DNA from: Rotaria sp. Silwood1
Lineage: Eukaryota > Rotifera > Eurotatoria > Philodinida > Philodinidae
Reading direction: 5' to 3'
NCBI GenBank assembly: GCA_905250075.1
Contig: CAJNOP010000021.1
Span: 124,001 to 188,000, forward strand
DNA: 64,000 bases
Shown here: piece after piece, positions 61,101 to 64,000 of the stretch
How positions within the stretch are numbered: position 1 is the first letter of the stretch
Layout of the letters: every line of letters begins with the position of its first letter
The notes under the pieces: model-generated
Databases searched by the model: none
Seen by the model: only the letters and a program-made list of their open reading frames with translations
Told to the model about the DNA's origin: nothing
Translations under genes and position numbers: made by a program

Positions 61101-63445
61101 TTTATTATCAACATCATCAAATATTTATATTGATCGATCTTTATTAAATATTGAATGGCGTTTAAATGATATACGCATAACAAGTGATGATAATTTAAGA
61201 TATCGATTTGATTCAATACCAGAAGAGAATCTTTATTGGATGGATATTCGACAATGTGAACAACAAGATGAAGGAGTTTATACGATTTATATTAGTTATG
61301 ATCATGATAAATATCATGATGAATCTAGTGCTTATCTCTTTGTTGACAGTGAGTTCAAATTTCCAAAGAAAGAATATCTTAGATTACAAAACTATTATTT
61401 AGATTTAGAAATATGAAAACGAATCTATTTTACTATAAAATATATACATATTGAATTTATTCTGTATAGATATAGATGAGAATGTATCTAATTTGTGTTA
61501 ATTTGAAAATGACCTCAGGTTTTCTTGTTTTTTTTCATGAATTATTTTATTTTTTTTTCATAAATGATAATGTTTCCTTTTAGAAGAATAATTAGAATTA
61601 TTTGTTTAAGTACTACGTATATTTTATATGATAGTGCGTCAGAATGATCGTATGTGTTCTTGAGGGTGTATAATTACCATTTCTTCTCAATTAATAATAC
61701 CGCATGGAATACTAATGTATTCGATTTATAATAGTTTTCAAGCAATATCGAATTCAACTTGATTCATTCATTAGTTAGAAGGATAATGCCCAGAATAGTT
61801 AAGAAAATAGTGCAATACATGTGGCAATATCATTGTACGACGACAGATTTGCTTTTTTGATTGCAGACATTTTGTTAGATACATCTTCGAATAATTCTTA
61901 ATTATAGTCGAATGAGTCATCATATATAATAATCTTGTTGTTTCTACGTCTGTTAAAGATTGGTATATTGTTTATTTTGTTGTGTTTCTTTGTTTTTCAT
62001 AAATAGATAAGCATAACGATACGAGAAAAACAACGCACAAATTACTTTGCCTGTAATAACAAGCCAATTTTATTTTGTATTATATTATTATTTTTATTCT
62101 TTTCTGAACATCAAAGCATATATAATTCTCTATTTCAGACATTCTCAGTATTATCTTCATCTGTATTTGAATCAAATCATATTCTTTGTAATTGAACGTA
62201 AATGTAAAAGTTATATACTTTCATGCAATGGAAACAAACTAGCATTACTAACCTTTAACATAATGTTTAATATAGACTTTTTGTTCAGAAAGGGCAACTA
62301 CTTAGCTCGTAACACAATGATTACAATCTTCGAGAATATCATTGTCTGTATTCTTTCCTTTGTCACACTTATTAATAAAACATAACGTTTGACATTTCTC
62401 AGTTCAATTAATCGTTCATTTAATATTTACAAATAAAGAAAGAATTCTTTGTTTAGAAATTTATTTTTCATATAATAATTAATTTTCAAAAATATAAAAT
62501 GAAAATATTTAATTGTAATTTTAGGTTTCATTACTGAAAAGGAGGAGCAACCTGATCAAATGAGTCAACAAGGGTTAAGTGCTGGTGATTCATGGTCATC
62601 AGCAACATCTCTTGATCGTTTTATTCCACCAACAATAACACAACCTCTTCTATCTACTTATCGATATCGTTCTGGTGAAAGAGTACAACTTCAAGTTGAA
62701 TATTTTTCTCCATCAGTACAATGTCATTGTACATGGCAAGTACAACATTCAAATGATACTGTACCACAACCAATACAAGATGGATTAATAGTTAATACAA
62801 ATTATTCATCAACATTAACTATTGATTCAATAACGTCTGAATTACAAGGTATATATATATTTCATGTCGAAAATGTTTATGGACATGCTTCGACACAAAC
62901 ACATATTATTGTCGATAAGGAAGATATCGATGACGAACAACAAGGTAAATATAAAATTTTAATATTTGTTTTTAATTAGTTTTGCAAAAAAAAGATACAT
63001 ATATATATATACATATTTAGAATATCAAGAAGCATTAGAAGAACCACCTATGAAAAAGAAATTTCTTGAAGATGATAGTCATTTACATTTAATGAGTCCA
63101 CATCATAAACGGATATCAATGATGCATCATATGCCATTAGAGGAATCAGTGAAACATGAAGATCTTAAAGTTCATTTACCGGGAGGATCAACAGAAGAGA
63201 TTATTATTCATACTGAATTTATTCCACCAACACCACGATTATCATTAATTGAAGAACAATCAACAAGTGTATGGGTAAGAAAATATTATTTTTGTTTGGT
63301 TTCAGCTAAATCATACTTTACTTTTTTTCTGATTCTCTTATAGGTTGAACAAGATTTATCAAAAGAACAAATTCAAACTGGAGATACATATAAAATTGAA
63401 AGTGTTGATACCAAAATTACGATGGATACACAACAATTACAGCTT
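56656..63445 (+). CDS. Multi-immunoglobulin-domain protein (titin/obscurin-like), 5' part; continues past window
   Basis: Exons 56656-56974, 57052-57111, 57834-58333, 58393-58656, 58735-59569, 59637-59858, 62525-62944, 63021-63274 and 63344-63445 join in frame to 992 residues and end at a donor, so the gene runs off the right edge. I count five I-set-like Ig domains: about residues 10-107 (VLLECYV, W, DDGTYCCEA), 150-290 (LQLSCRI, FEWYRNG, EGRYECHA), 449-545 (LLLSCQV, IKWLINE, DTGIYRLI), 553-655 (IQLSCVV, IRWFKDE, DTGVYRCEATNEQGKA) and 760-870. There is no signal peptide or membrane segment, so it is probably an intracellular, muscle- or cytoskeleton-associated protein of the titin/obscurin/UNC-89/MLCK class. 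Linkers are Ser/Thr/acidic. The join from 59858 to 62525 spans an alternative first exon. It may instead be two genes. Confidence 0.78.
58086..58123 (+). repeat. (ACA)n polythreonine tract inside an Ig domain
   Basis: About twelve consecutive ACA codons within the second Ig domain, between the first conserved Trp strand and the TxDSTT strand. It inserts a flexible Thr loop and is a likely length polymorphism. Confidence 0.95.
59859..60945. promoter_or_regulatory. Intron sequence and probable internal promoter of the Ig gene
   Basis: 1.1 kb with no exon, ending in a pyrimidine-rich, TCATC-repeat zone just before the ATG at 60946, which has no acceptor in front of it. An internal promoter is inferred from that missing acceptor. 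Confidence 0.4.
60946..61348 (+). CDS. Alternative first coding exon of the Ig-domain gene
   Basis: The ATG at 60946 opens 134 codons plus one base to a strong donor, GACA|GTGAGT. It encodes one degenerate Ig-like domain (SARFEAKIRLLS, NIEWRLNDIRI, DEGVYTIYI) and ends in phase 1, the same phase as exon 59637-59858. Joined to 62525 it reads FVDS|FITEKEEQ with no break. There is no splice acceptor upstream of the ATG, so it is a first exon with its own promoter. It would give a shorter isoform lacking the first four Ig domains. A separate gene that shares the downstream exons is the same thing in practice. Confidence 0.7.
61349..62524. other. Intron before the common Ig exon
   Basis: AT-rich intron sequence. 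An open frame of 112 codons at 62047-62385 is hydrophobic low-complexity sequence without support. Confidence 0.5.
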
Positions 63446-64000
63446 GTAAGTTACATAAATGTCTTACTGCTTTGTTATAAGTCCATATATATTTTTAATT
63501 TTAATACTAAGAGAATATATTCAATTAATCTTTCTTTTTCTTCGAGTCAAGAACAATAAACTATGGGGGTGTTGCTGGTAGCACGAAAGTCTCTGGACTA
63601 AACATATCTTCATTTTTCGACCAAAGTCAGCAGAAAACTTAAGGCATTGAATGAGATTTAGAATTTTGTACTTTTACGGAAAAATATGTTCGGAATTTTT
63701 TTGGAGTGTCATAGGTTAAGAATAAGGAATAAATCTTTGAAAGACTCAAAAATAAGGTCTGTACCGAAGTAGTTGACCTAACAGAGCTAAAAAAAGGATA
63801 AATTTGATCATACTTCATTTGAAATTGATTATGTGCTACTTTCTTGTTTTCGTCATAAAGGTGCCTAATTCAGTTTACGAAACAACTTCCTCGGCTACTC
63901 TTCCGATTTTAATGATTTTTCGACTATAGATACTAAATAGTGTTTAAAAAAAAATTCGAGAAAGATGAGAGTTTCTGTAAGCTATTGAATTATTATCAGA
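63446..64000. other. Intron of the Ig gene, truncated by the window edge
   Basis: Follows the donor at 63446. From about 63560 the base composition changes (GGGGGTGTTGCTGGTAGCAC) in a way that may mark the start of an inserted repeat, but its other end is outside the window. Confidence 0.35.

Overview
This is eukaryotic, AT-rich nuclear DNA from a small-intron animal. Genes are split by GT-AG introns that are mostly 50-100 bp, coding exons favour A/T-ending codons, and the orthologues present (MDM1, PACRG, CAMSAP/Patronin, FAM199X, a Rab11-like GTPase, an Ig-domain protein) are metazoan. An intronless, visibly GC-richer alpha/beta-hydrolase gene of bacterial type (21520-22434) sits among them. 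That combination fits a bdelloid rotifer, but this is an inference from content and not proven. A 100-bp run of N (20327-20426) marks a scaffold gap.

Layout. 1510-2317 (minus): acidic coiled-coil protein, head-to-head with 2576-9736 (plus), a complete 15-exon MDM1 gene whose 3.5-kb third intron carries two inverted-repeat elements. 11041-11425: broken dispanin/CD225 gene. 16083-16893 (plus): Rab11-like GTPase, four exons. 18274-18690 (minus): small four-pass membrane protein. 20.3-29.2 kb: a repeat-rich block with a 116-bp tandem array beside the gap, several foldback elements, the interrupted hydrolase, a GGTACC-rich TIR element, a nested composite element, a telomere-like GT-rich palindrome and a CCGGTT-rich repeat. 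29779-30818 (plus): complete PACRG, six exons. 33350-33784: near-perfect palindrome. 35193-35589: decayed gene piece. 36497-41105 (minus): CAMSAP/Patronin-like gene with a C-terminal CKK domain, nine exons. 50441-51511 (plus): FAM199X. 54125-54975: another foldback. 56656-63445 and beyond (plus): multi-Ig protein with two alternative first exons, running off the right edge.

How the genes relate. There is no operon logic. Four products act on microtubules, cilia or the traffic that supports them: MDM1 (centriole), PACRG (axonemal inner junction), CAMSAP (microtubule minus ends) and a Rab11-like GTPase. This clustering may be chance.

The most unusual content is the density and diversity of long inverted-repeat (foldback) elements, about eight in 64 kb from several families. 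One is inserted inside a minisatellite that itself lies inside a larger terminal-repeat element. Also notable are coding remnants interrupted at codons that look like former Trp codons.
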